Source: Eopsaltria australis
Taxonomy: Eukaryota; Chordata; Aves; Passeriformes; Petroicidae
Direction of reading: 5' to 3'
Length of the DNA stretch: 64,000 nt
Assembly (NCBI GenBank): GCA_034509425.1
Contig: JAVTVJ010000074.1
Coordinates: forward strand, 1 to 64,000
A model generated the notes under the pieces. That model was not told the DNA's origin. It was given only the letters and a program-made list of their open reading frames with translations, and made no database searches. The position numbers and the translations under genes were made by a program. Of this stretch, positions 10,620-21,340 are shown in pieces. The stretch's first letter is position 1; the number at the start of each line of letters is the position of its first letter.

Positions 10620-12394
10620 GTCATTTAACAGACTACTTACTGTGTATTCTTCCTTTTCTGAAGTGATCACAGGAGGGAAACCTGCTGTCTAGAATGAAAT
10701 GCATATACATTGGCCAGGCAGATATCATACTCTGTATGAATTTTCCACCTTGTGTCATACGCTTTCCCATGTGGGTTTGACACCTCCAAGATTTTTACTG
10801 GGAAAGTAGAAAAGGAGGTTGTGAGGTGATGACTGCAAATCCAATTTAGGATGAATATGTTCTATTTTAAGAGTTGTGGTTTCTGTAATAAGGAAGAATA
10901 TTTGTCTGTTTCCAAGAAAACTGTTGCCCTTTAGAAAGTATTTAAACAACATTCAGTTAAGGCAGATAATCATTTAAGGAGAAATAAAATACACCCCCTG
11001 GGTTAGGAGAGAGCAGGCAGCTATTGGGATAGTGGTGGTAAAGCTTCTCCAGCGTTCCCAGTGCAGTACCTCAATTTATATAAAGCATCTTTTAGAAACC
11101 ATGAGTTTACTCTCTAATTGGCTCACAGTCATTGTATTGCACAGTGACCAGATAGATGACAGGATGGTAGGAGTGATCTACATGCCACAGCCTTTGTTTG
11201 AAGTAAATGGCCACATAAATTATGGCATCTATAGTTGTCTACCATTAAAGGAGATAATACTGTTGTTGTTGTTGAGCTCATTATATTTGCTGTGTTGCTT
11301 TAATACAGGCATATACTGCAACAATCTGCTTAGACATTGCTTTTGGGTAGGTAGGAGCCCAAGCAAAGCTGTTCCTTTGTTAAAGAGAATGGATGTACCT
11401 CAGTCTGGGGCCTCAGTGTTCAGGCACAGTGGCCATCAGAGGAGCTGTGGTGCCCTCAGCTAAAGGGTAAATCAAGACACCTTAGGAAGTGTGAGGTTTC
11501 CAATTCTTGTCTGGACTTGCAGCTTTCCTGTGGATGATTTTGGTGGAAATCCAGAATAAATAGGGTTTATTTGTAATTGGGCTTGAAATTGCATCCTAAA
11601 AATTCACAGAATCACAGAGTGACTAAAATTAAGAGGATCAGCCTTACAAATCTTACCCACTGGGTTTGCTTCTGGTGGAGTGTTCCTGCACCGGCATCTG
11701 TGCGAGCTGTGTGGAATGAATGAACTGAACTGCCCTCATTGCTCACACTGCTCACTCTGTTCACATTCCTCACTGTGCTCACACTGCTCTCACTGCTCAC
11801 ACTGCTCACCCTGGTTCACAAGCCCGCTTGGTTTATTCCCAGCTCACTCCTTCCAGGTTTCTCTTTCCAGCCACTGCAGCTGATGAAGCTCTTCTAAGAA
11901 CATCAGCTTGGTAGCTGGTATTCAGCCATGAAGTCTGGTGTGAGCACCTTCTTGCAGTAGTTTCTTCTGCATACAAGGTTGGCCACAGACACAAAAAGCA
12001 AATAAATTCTCAGAGAAATTCTTTCTACATTTGTGCAGTTTGCTCTTTTCCAATTGGCATGGTACAGCTCTTAAGCCTGTACTTGGCTTAGTAAAACCTG
12101 CTCTGTATATCTGTTGATCATCTCTCTCTGAAGCTTCTAGAGAAGGAAACACAAGCCCTTGCTTTCACTCTTTAAAGACTGCATTTATAATACATTGAGC
12201 TCCATCAATCCCTGTGGGAATCCCTACATCAATTCTTTCTGTAGGAACAGAGGGTGCTGGGCTTCTCCCTGGCTTGCATGAGCTCACCAGCCCTTGCTCA
12301 CCCACCAGCCTTGGGCAGGTGGAGTAAGTCTCTGTGGACTCGGGAGGCAGCACTGCAAACAGCAAATTTAGGTGAGATTAATTACCCTTTTTAT
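10620..12394. other. Spacer with one minisatellite, no gene recognised
   Basis: Apart from the 9-bp minisatellite at 11731-11820 I recognise no feature. An open frame at 11032-11463 (143 codons) has no recognisable domain and unremarkable composition. Confidence 0.5.
11731..11820. repeat. 9-bp minisatellite, ten units
   Basis: Ten consecutive 9-mers follow the pattern TGCTCACAC with one to three changes each and no indel, which is an exact 90-bp array. The absence of indels makes a phase-preserving expansion likely. Confidence 0.9.
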
Positions 12395-12399
12395 ACTGG

Positions 12400-14088
12400 T
12401 GTCATGGAGTAATTGCTGTTAAAAATTCCCAGTGTAGAAAGAGGAGGCGGAGTCAGAAATGAGGTAGCCGGCATGACAAACTCCACCTACATAAAACCAG
12501 GAGAACACCTGAAGAAGCTCTCTTTGAGACTTCCGGTTTGCCAAGGAAAGACGTTGCTCTCCGTCTCCGCGCCAGAGCTGGGTAAGGTCTCCCCAGGCCA
12601 CATGGCCTGGGGCTGCCAACCTGCATGGCACGGGGAGGGGAGAGAGAGAACCCAAGCCGCTTCATTCTGCTGCCCCTGGCCAAGGAACTTCACCGTCTCT
12701 GTTCGCTTAGCCTGGGCCAGGCCGGTCCCCTCTCCGCGGTGCAGCCTGGCGGGAAGAGGGTTTGGGGTTGGGCCCTGTGGACCTCGGGGGCGCCCCGCCC
12801 GGTTAGCTCCACAGTGAACTTGGCACGAGAGAAAGAGAGGGGACTCAGGCCGGGCCCCTCCCGCGCAGCTCGGGCGCAGCTCCGGCTGGGCGGCCCCGCA
12901 TGGCCCGGCAGAGAGAGGGAGCTCAGACTGAGCCCCTCCCACGGAGCTCAGCTGTGAATCCCGCCGGGCGGCCTGCGTGGCCTGGCGCAGAAAGGAGGCT
13001 TGGACCAACTCTCTGCAGCACGGGCGCAGTCCCGGCGGGCCCCCACGACTAAAACGCAGCTTGGATGGGGGGGCAGCACAAACAGACTCCTTTTCTCCGG
13101 TTCAGGCACGAACTTATAACACTCAAACCATGTGGGCGAAAGTCACGTGACCATCGCCCAGCCGAAAAGACAAATTAACTGTTCCTTTCTAATATCAGAA
13201 TGGGACTTTGGGGGCATTCATTTTTTCCTCCCACACAGAAAGAGCACAGGAATGAAGGCGCCTACAAAAGGTACAGCATAGAGACTGTGAGTTAATGAAT
13301 GTAACCAAGATTATTTTCAAAGAAGGAAGAGATGAGGAGTGCTTCAATGCTGAAAATTCTTTTGTAAAAAACATGTTGATAAAGTTGGCTGTAATATACC
13401 CTGTAATATATGAATAATGGTCTAAAAGAGGTGAGAGAAAGGGAATGTAATGTTCTAGGTTGTAAGCAGTGAAGTGAGACTTTTGTGTATAAGATTTTTT
13501 TTCCTTGCCCCGGGAAACAGTAGAAGAAGACTTGTGTTGCTGATGATGAAGTAAGGGGATGTCGTTGGCACTGTAATAGAAGCATTCATTCTCAAAAGAA
13601 ACACCTCAATGACCATCATATGTCCATTGATAGTAGCCCTGGGAAAGCTACTGAAAATGGGATGGGGTCTGGAGAAGCAAATCTTTTCCCTTTGGTGGGG
13701 GGGGGAGTTGCTTGCTGGAAAGCTAATAACCATGGAAACTATGTTTCCTCTGGGGGTCAACATGATAAAACAAAAGAAAGCTTCTCTGTCTCTATGAATT
13801 AAGAAAACTGTTTTGTTCCAGAGGTGGTAGATTAACTACAAGGCGAAGTGTTACCTTTTGTATGGTCAGTAGGAAAGAAATGGAAAAGAGTGTTCTAAAG
13901 GGTTCGGTGTTGATGCCTGATTATTATTCCTGTTTTAAATCTGTTAATAAAATTCCTTTTTGTATTCCTTAAAGTATAAGCATGCTTTTCCTACTATTAA
14001 TCCTTATCTCACAACAAAATCAAATAATTTTGACTACAAAATTGATGTTTATACCTAGGTTCGATCCCCAAACCTCAAAACCGCAACA
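12400..14088 (+). repeat. E: 1.69-kb LTR-like element, plus strand, duplication ACTGG
   Basis: The TG...CA element starts TGTCATGGAG and ends CCGCAACA. It is flanked by the perfect direct repeat ACTGG at 12395-12399 and 14089-14093. CATAAAA lies at 12490-12496, GTAAGG at 12582, and AATAAA at 13946-13951. Its relatives are D and F. The acceptor-like site present in D and F is degraded here. No coding domain is seen. It could be a solo LTR with a very long R region, or a short non-autonomous LTR retroelement. Confidence 0.85.
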
Positions 14089-14093
14089 ACTGG

Positions 14094-17000
14094 GTACTTG
14101 AAAGCATCCTAATCTGTACAGCTAAATGCAGGACTGCTGCTGAATATATTCTAATCTTGCTGGATATTTAATATATCATTATGTTTAATGACTGTCATTA
14201 TTTGTGTTAAAATGTTGAGACATTCAGCTGAGGCACTCAAATCTGGCATCTGTGCCTGTCTTAGTTTTGACATTTCCTATCTGTAGGATGCCTGACTTTG
14301 GAAGCCTGAACTTCTTATTTACACCTTGAGAAAATTAGCATTATAGTTCATAGGGGAATACTGCAGAATAAAGGATTCAACAGAAGCTGTTACTTTTAAT
14401 TAAAATAACAATTTAACTAATATTTTTCCTGTTGTTTTACTTGGATTAATAATGGTGGGCAAGGTTATTGGAATATAATAGTAATTTATGTGTTGTAATG
14501 GCTAATCGAACATAAATGAGTTAGATTCAGTTAACACTAGTAAAATAATTAGCCTTTTTTGAAGGAAAAAAAGGATAAAAGTCAATATGGAAGAAAAATA
14601 TTTATACCATCCAGAAGGATTTGAAAAATTAAAGGGGAAAACATCTTTATAAAAATGCACTTTCAAGTGTCTTTGAGAAATAGATCAGAAACAAAGTAAA
14701 CAGCCATTGAATGTTCAGAAATTCAATGTTGTGAAACTGAAAATCTTTAGGAATAATTAAGGTGGATAAAATCTCCTTGCATTGCTAATGGTAGAAACAA
14801 AACCTTAATCACAGAAGGAGTTAGGCTTGATGAGACAAAGATACCAGAGAAGGTGTCGCAAATTATTACCAGGCTGTGATCTTACTGTCACTCCAAAGAT
14901 CAAAGTCTTAATTTTTTTAACTGGGAAATTTGTTTGCATGGCGGCCGCACAATTCTGCTGGATGGTTTTAGAGTGTTTTTACTCATGAAAAATAAGGAAC
15001 ATCTAGAAGCCTGCATGTAAAATGAAACTCAGTGGCACAAATAAAAATGTATTTGAGATACCTTAATAGGAATTTCTTCATCCCCACAATGACCATTTTG
15101 CCAAACTTTGGTATGCTAAAGTCAGGGATGGTCTTAAAAAACTTAAATGAAAATTGTGTGAGTTTGGTTTGGGGGTTTTTTAAGATAATACATTGGTCAA
15201 AATATATTTCATAGCAAATGAAATGCATACAGCTCAGGGAGTATGTTCCAAAGAAAATCTATTCAATCGAGAAGCATCAAAGCATTCAAGCAAGACCTTG
15301 AATGAGTTATTAAACAGTAAATAGTCTGAGAATGAAGGTAGAGAAGTATATATGAAAGGGAAAGCAGTGAATGTGATGAGCCTTCTGCAGAAGCTGTTTT
15401 TTCCCCCTTGGCCTGTAATTTAGATATGAATTTATTCTGCAGTGAACATATTATTTATATCTCTACTTACCACCTTTTTATCTCATGTTCTTGGGCTTGG
15501 AGTGACTTTAATGGGAGCAAGGAACAAGACTTAGCATAAAATAAAGACATCATCCTGAGAGAAAGGCCAGGGTTTGGCCCTGGTGAAGACCAAGTCCTGA
15601 AATATTAAGGGTCATAACAGCTGCTGATTGCCTGCTGGAATTTCCCCTAAATTGTTGCCTTAAAATACTCTGAGTTTAAATGGAAAGTGTCATTTTCCCT
15701 CAAGTAAGCTATTTCTCTTTAGCCATTAATTGGAGAAAGAACACTGTGAGCCATCTTATTCTGCTCAATTTCTGCAGGTTACGTAGCAAATTTTAGTGAT
15801 TTTTGTTTTTCCAATTCACTGATTTTTTTTAGTGATACAGTGTTTCCAGGTAATTATTTTAGCTGCTAAAGATCCTTTAAAGCAGAGGTTTGCTATAAAT
15901 GTACAGATGCACAAATGCGTAGGACAGGAGAAAGAATATTTGTGAAAAGCATTTCATCGCTAGATTATCAATACAAATCCCAGCCAAGCCGTGTAATAAT
16001 TTAAAGCTTTAAGATGGGCATTTATCAGGCTATGTAGCCTTGTTGAGGAGCCTTTTTCCTAATAGCCTAGGACCAGGGGTTGAACTGAGGTCTCTTGTCT
16101 ACAGCATCCTTTTTATATTAGTTTTTTCTCTCTCTGTGAATCTTGCAGCATTTGTTCTTGGTGGCCCATTTTTTTCACTGCAGGCTTTTGGACTCTGGGA
16201 TTCGCAATCATTGGTCTACAACCAACATCTTCAAACTTTGGGACTGGGTAAAAAAAATAATGTTATTTGAAAAGGCTTTTTAACTGGAAAAAGAAACTTT
16301 ACTGGGAGGAGGAGGACAGGAAAAGAGAACTTTTTTCCAAGGGATATTTAATTGCTGCTGCATTTTTGCCTGATAAGTAGATATATTAGTAGAAGAGCAG
16401 TTTTCAGGTTCTAAGAACACACCATAATCAGCTAATCTAAACCCCTAAATAGCACAGGCCACATTTTTCTCAAATGAGTTTAGGTTGAAATAGGACATAT
16501 CTTTTAGAGAAAAATCCTGTGAAGTGTTTAGTGTCTAGTGATGTGACATTTGTCAAAGACCTGGAAAGATGTTCTAGTGGTAAATCATCCTTCCTATAGA
16601 AAGTATACACCATATATCTGAATGGATGCTCCTGATTCAGTTTCCAGTTCTTGGGTCTGTTTGCCAGGCTGAAGAACCCTCTAAATCCAGTTTGTGTTTG
16701 ACACTGTGTCTTGGACTGTGAGCAGAGACTTTTTGTTCTTGAATCTCTTGAACACCCTGAACCTTTTCTCATGAACAGTGTTTTTCAACTCTTTCTTTCA
16801 TCTTTTCTCCTGAACTCTTTGACCACACAATATCTGTGTTGAACTGTGGGCATCAAAGCTAGACACAGTATTTCACATCCCATTCAGTATTTACAGTATT
16901 TTCAGGAATTGCATTCATTCATTTAGCAGAACATCTTACCCAAATGCATGTTCAGCTGAGAACCTGTTGGTTTTCCCCAGTGCTTTTCAGATTTGCTACT

Positions 17001-17112
17001 GCCCTTAAGAGTGTGGTCTCCATCTGCTGGAGTCTGTATTCGTTGGTTGTGCTGGTTCCCAAAGCAATCCAATCCCCCCTGTACTGCAGGCTCTGTCTCC
17101 TCATTATTCAGC
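14094..17112. other. AT-rich spacer, no gene recognised
   Basis: The stretch is AT-rich with only short open frames that lack domains. A frame at 16470-16772 on the minus strand (100 codons) is not convincing as a gene. Confidence 0.5.
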
Positions 17113-17117
17113 CACTC

Positions 17118-18044
17118 TGTCCTGGTTTGAAAGGACAGGTGTCTGTTAAGGAAGGCAGGAGCCTCCTTTGGAATGGGAAACTGTAACCCCTCTCCCTCCG
17201 AATTATTATAAATTTGAAATCAAGAGGCTCTCAGGCAAAGATATGGGAATAGGAATAACAGTTCTTTACTAATATCTAAAACAAGGATAACAAATAACAA
17301 CTATAACGTTGACCAACAAACAGAACCAGAAACTTAGTGGCAGCCTGCTCGGCTTCAGGCACCTTTCCCTTTGGTGCAGTTCCAGTCACAGCCTGAAGGG
17401 GCGCTCTGGGTGTGGTGATTCCCTGGTGGCTGCAGGGGGCGCTCTGGGTGTGACGATTCTCCGGTGGCTGCAGGGAGCGCTCCGGCGTGAGCTCAGGTAG
17501 CACATGGCAATGGCGACTGCCCGAAGCACGGAGGGATGGAGGAGAGCCCTTGCTCCCCAGACCCTCGGGAGGGGCAGCTGGTGTCGGTGCCACAGCAGGA
17601 TCCCCGGACACAGGGAGCTGGGACGGTAAGGGGTCTCCACGTGCAGGGAAAAACCCCGCTACAATGTAGCGGAGAAAACTCAGAGCGGGCTGGTGGCAGG
17701 CAGGTCGGCTCCGGATGGGCAGAGGGCAGAGACTCACAGCAGACAGACCGGCAGCTCCGCGCTGGCTTCTCAGGGGCCGTGGGTTCAGCAGACAGCAGCT
17801 CCGACCGTCCAGCTCCGAGGGTCCCGAGCAAGAGAGCGTGACCTCCCCCCTGCCCTTGCTTTTCAGTCTCTCCAAATCTCGCGTTGTCAAGCCCGGCTTC
17901 CATGAAGGGCAATTCTACCCCACCCTGCCAAGGAGAAAGGCTCTAGCCTTGTGCTTTGTTTCTCTTAAGTACCCAGTCATTTGTGTCTTAGCAACCCATG
18001 GGAGAAAAATTCCTGAGGAAAAGAACTAGATCCAACCTTCAACA
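17118..18044 (-). repeat. ERV-L-like 3' LTR, copy B (927 bp)
   Basis: TG...CA ends. It contains two full and one partial 37-bp units near 17390-17485 and the palindrome CCGCTACAATGTAGCGG at 17656-17672. It is followed on its 5' side by the purine tract. Confidence 0.95.
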
Positions 18045-18066
18045 TTCTCCACCCCGAATTTTTTTT
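18045..18066 (-). other. Polypurine tract, copy B
   Basis: On the minus strand an A-run followed by CGGGGTGGAGAA abuts the 3' LTR. This is the usual primer for plus-strand DNA synthesis. Copy C has the same tract at 48860-48881. Confidence 0.7.
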
Positions 18067-18142
18067 CTCATGCAAACACCTTACATCAAATTTAAACTTT
18101 CGAGGTATATACATACATGCAGATACAGATACAAGCGCAGTG

Positions 18143-19216
18143 TCATAAGTAGTTCACCCTAAAACGAAGATCTCCTTGAGGTATGCATCGGGTCTCTCCA
18201 TCCCTTTGCATCACCCACCAGGTGCAGCCTGGTCCCTGAGCAAAGACAACCCCCCGGATGGGATTGTCTTTACTTGAGGCAGAGTTTACCCAAACAGTCT
18301 TTCCCAGCATACCTCTCATGTGTACTACTGGAACTTTATCTCCATCTGTTGTTCGCAAGGGGTCAGAGTGGGCAGGCCCGGCCCGGCTGGAGGAACTTCG
18401 GGTGTTCACTAACCATGTGGCCTTTGCTAAATTAGTCTCCCAGTTCTTGAATGTCCCCCCACCCAGTGCTTTCAAAGTGGTTTTGAGCAGGCCATTGTAC
18501 CGTTCAACTTTCCCAGCTGCTGGTGCATAAGGGATATGGTACACCCACTCGATGCCATGTTCCCTAGCCCAGGTGTTTATAAGGCTATTTTTGAAATGAG
18601 TCTCATTGTCGGATTCAATTCTCTCTGGGGTACCATGTCTCCAAAGAACTTGTTTTTCGAGGCCCAGGATGGTGTTCCGGGCAGTGGCATGAGGCACAGG
18701 GTAGGTCTCCAGCCATCCTGTGGTGGCTTCTACCATTGTGAGAACATAGCGCTTGCCTTGGCGGGTCTGGGGCAGTGTGATGTAATCAATCTGCCAAGCC
18801 TCTCCATACTTGTATTTGGACCACCGTCCACCATACCATAGAGGCTTCACCCGCTTGGCCTGTTTGATCGCGGCGCACGTCTCACAATCATGGATCACTT
18901 GGGAGATACTGTCCATGGTTAGGTCCACTCTTTGGTCTCGTGCCCACTTATAGGTGGCATTTCTGCCCTGGTGGCCTGAGGCGTCATGGGCCCATCGGGC
19001 TAGGAACAACTCTCCTTTCTGTTGCCAGTCTAAATCTATCTGTGCCACCTCTATCTTTGCGGCGTGATCTACCTGCTTGTTGTTCTGGTGTTCTTCGTTA
19101 GCTCGGCTCTTAGGGACATGGGCATCTACATGGCGGACCTTTACAGGTAGCTTCTCTACCTGAGTGGCAATGTCTTTCCATTCATCAGCTGCCCAGATTG
19201 GCTTTCCTCTACGCTG
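18143..19216 (-). pseudogene. pol: ERV-L-like integrase, copy B (301-codon frame)
   Basis: The frame stays open from the TAG at 19217-19219 to its own stop at 18143-18145; the first usable start is at 19048. Residues are counted from that start. The zinc-binding quartet is H21, H26, C55, C58. The catalytic triad is D88, D147, E182, and a C-terminal Trp/basic domain follows. Integrase would join viral DNA to the chromosome. The spacing between D147 and E182 is one residue short of the usual 35 because of a 3-base deletion that copy C does not have. It is cut off from RT by TAG stops at 19217-19219 and 19232-19234 and by TGA at 19400-19402, so no full Pol can be made. It reads to within 100 bp of the 3' LTR with no env after it. 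Confidence 0.88.
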
Positions 19217-19399
19217 CTAGTTGGCCCTTTTCTACCTTTTCAGCCAACCCCATAGAGCATTGGCTACTATCCACGAATCGGTGTAGAGATAGAGCTTTGG
19301 CCACTTCTCTCTCTCAGCAATGTCTAGGGCCAGCTGAACGGCTTTGAGTTCAGCAAATTGGATCGACCCACCTTCTCCTTCAGTGGCTTCTGCAACCTG

Positions 19400-21334
19400 T
19401 CATGTGGGGCTCCACACAGCTGCTTTCCACTTCCGGTTCATCCCTATGATGCGACAGGAACCATCAGTGAAAAGGGCGCAGCACTTTTCTTCTTTTAGCA
19501 GTTGATTGTATGGTGGAGCCTCTTCAGCCCGGGTCACTTGTTCTTGCTCCTCTTCATCAGTGAGACCAAAACTCTCACCTTCTGGCCAGATCGTAATTAT
19601 TTCTAGGATACCAGGGCGGTTTGGATTTCCAATGCGGGCGCGCTGTGTGATAAGTGCGATCCACTTGCTCCATGTGTCATTGGTGGCGTGGTGGGTAGAG
19701 GGAGCCTTTCTTTTAAACATCCACCCCAGCACTGGTAGTCGAGGTGCCAGGAGGAGTTGTGCTTCAGTGCCAATTACCTCCGAGGCAGCTTGAACTCCTT
19801 CATAGGCAGCCAAGATTTCCTTCTCTGTGGGGGTGTAGTTGGCTTCAGACTCTCTGTAACTCCGGCTCCAGAATCCCAGTGGTCGGCCTCGAGTCTCTCT
19901 AGGCACCTTCTGCCAAAGGCTCCAGGACAAGCCATTGTTCCCGGCTGCAGAGTAAAGCACATTCCTCACCTCTGGTCCCGTCTTTACTGGGCCAAGCGCT
20001 ACTGCGTGAGCGATCTCTTGCTTGATCTGGGCAAACGCTTGTTGCTGTTCAGGGCCCCAGTGAAAATTGTTCTTCTTGCGGGTGACCAGGTAGAGAGGGC
20101 TTACAATCTGGCTGTACTCTGGAATGTGCATCCTCCAAAAGCCTATGGCCTCTAGGAAAGCTTGAGTTTCCTTTTTGATAGTCGGCAGAGACATCGCAGT
20201 GATCTTATTGATGACCTCCGTGGGAATCTGGCGCCGTCCATCTTGCCATTTTACCCCCAAGAACTGGATCTCTCGAGCAGGTCCCTTGACTTTGCTCTTC
20301 TTGATGGCAAAACCGGCTTCCAGGAGGATCATGATGATCTTCTCTCCTTTCTCAAATACTGCTGCTGCCGTGTTCCCCCACACAATGATGTCATCGATGT
20401 ATTGGAGGTGCTCTGGAGCCTCACCCTTTTCCAGTGCAGCCTGGATCAGTCCATGGCAGATCGTGGGGCTGTGCCTCCACCCCTGGGGTAACCGATTCCA
20501 GGTATATTGCACACCCCTCCAGGTGAAGTCAAACTGAGGCCTGCACTCCGCTGCCAGAGGGATGGAGAAAAATGCATTGGCAATGTCAATGGTGGCATAC
20601 CATTTTGCTGCCTTGGACTCCAGCTCGTACTGGAGCTCCAGCATGTCTGGCACGGCAGCACTCAATGGTGGAGTCACTTCATTCAAACCACGATAGTCCA
20701 CAATCAATCTCCATTCCCCGTCAGACTTGCGCACAGGCCAGATGGGGCTGTTGAAGGGTGAGTGGGCTTTACTGACCACTGCTTGGCTTTCCAGGTCGCG
20801 GATCATCTTGTGGATGGGGATCACGGCATCTCGATTGGTCTGGTACTGCCAGCGGCGCACTGTCGAGGTGGCAATTGGCACTTGTTGCTCTTTTACTCTC
20901 AGGAGTCCTACTGCATTTGGATTTTCCGATAGTCCAGGCAAGGTGTTCAGTTGCCTGGTGCCCTCTGCCTCTACAGCTGCTATTCCGAAAGCCCACCTGA
21001 GTCCCTTTGGGTCTTTGTAATAGCCATTCCAGAGGAAGTCTATGCCCAGAATACATGGGGCCTCTGGACCAGTCACAATGGGGTGTTTCTGCCACTCCTT
21101 CCCGGTCAGGCTCACCTCGGCTTCCAACAAAGTTAATTGCTGTGATCCCCCTGTCACCCCAGCAATAGAAATAGGTTCTGCCCCCACATGTCTCGATGGA
21201 ATTAAGGTACACTGCGTACCAGTATCAACTAACGCTTTATATTTTTGTGGTTCTGATGTGCCAGGCCATCGGATCCACACTGTCCAAAACACCCAGTTTT
21301 CTCGTGCCTCTTCCTGGCTAGAGGCAGGGCCCCT
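19400..21334 (-). CDS. pol: ERV-L-like protease-RT-RNase H, copy B
   Basis: An open frame of about 644 codons follows the gag UAG (21335-21337) and ends at TGA 19400-19402. Residues below are counted from the GTG at 21292. The protease has D23-T24-G25 (21218-21226). RT has the first catalytic Asp at D236 and YIDD at 298-301 (20390-20401), with the LPQG block shortly before. RNase H begins with a TDGSC block about 25 residues before the stop. The TGA is a CpG-type change, since copy C reads through here. Protease and RT look intact, while RNase H is truncated. In the family these domains mature Gag and copy the RNA genome. Being in frame with gag across a UAG, expression would need readthrough. 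Confidence 0.9.
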   Translation of the reverse strand, partial: RGPASSQEEARENWVFWTVWIRWPGTSEPQKYKALVDTGTQCTLIPSRHVGAEPISIAGVTGGSQQLTLLEAEVSLTGKEWQKHPIVTGPEAPCILGIDFLWNGYYKDPKGLRWAFGIAAVEAEGTRQLNTLPGLSENPNAVGLLRVKEQQVPIATSTVRRWQYQTNRDAVIPIHKMIRDLESQAVVSKAHSPFNSPIWPVRKSDGEWRLIVDYRGLNEVTPPLSAAVPDMLELQYELESKAAKWYATIDIANAFFSIPLAAECRPQFDFTWRGVQYTWNRLPQGWRHSPTICHGLIQAALEKGEAPEHLQYIDDIIVWGNTAAAVFEKGEKIIMILLEAGFAIKKSKVKGPAREIQFLGVKWQDGRRQIPTEVINKITAMSLPTIKKETQAFLEAIGFWRMHIPEYSQIVSPLYLVTRKKNNFHWGPEQQQAFAQIKQEIAHAVALGPVKTGPEVRNVLYSAAGNNGLSWSLWQKVPRETRGRPLGFWSRSYRESEANYTPTEKEILAAYEGVQAASEVIGTEAQLLLAPRLPVLGWMFKRKAPSTHHATNDTWSKWIALITQRARIGNPNRPGILEIITIWPEGESFGLTDEEEQEQVTRAEEAPPYNQLLKEEKCCALFTDGSCRIIGMNRKWKAAVWSPT

Positions 21335-21340
21335 CTAGCC
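21316..21340 (-). promoter_or_regulatory. Hairpin enclosing the gag UAG, copy B
   Basis: Nine-base perfect arms 21316-21324 and 21332-21340 surround a 7-base loop, with the UAG at 21335-21337 inside the stem. The same nine pairs occur in copy C. Function is inferred only. Confidence 0.5.

Noticed and set aside
11600..11625. Tiny CR1 tail (TCACAGAATCACAGAG)
   Set aside because: Only about 20 bases resemble the CR1 terminus and no adjoining CR1 sequence follows. Too short to annotate.
9055..14088. D and E as the two LTRs of one provirus
   Set aside because: They are in opposite orientations, E has its own perfect duplication ACTGG, and the DNA between them shows no gag or pol.
18045..18142. 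Room for env or a dUTPase between integrase and the 3' LTR in ERV-L copies
   Set aside because: Fewer than 100 bp separate the integrase stop from the LTR in B, and the same holds in C. No coding remnant is visible.
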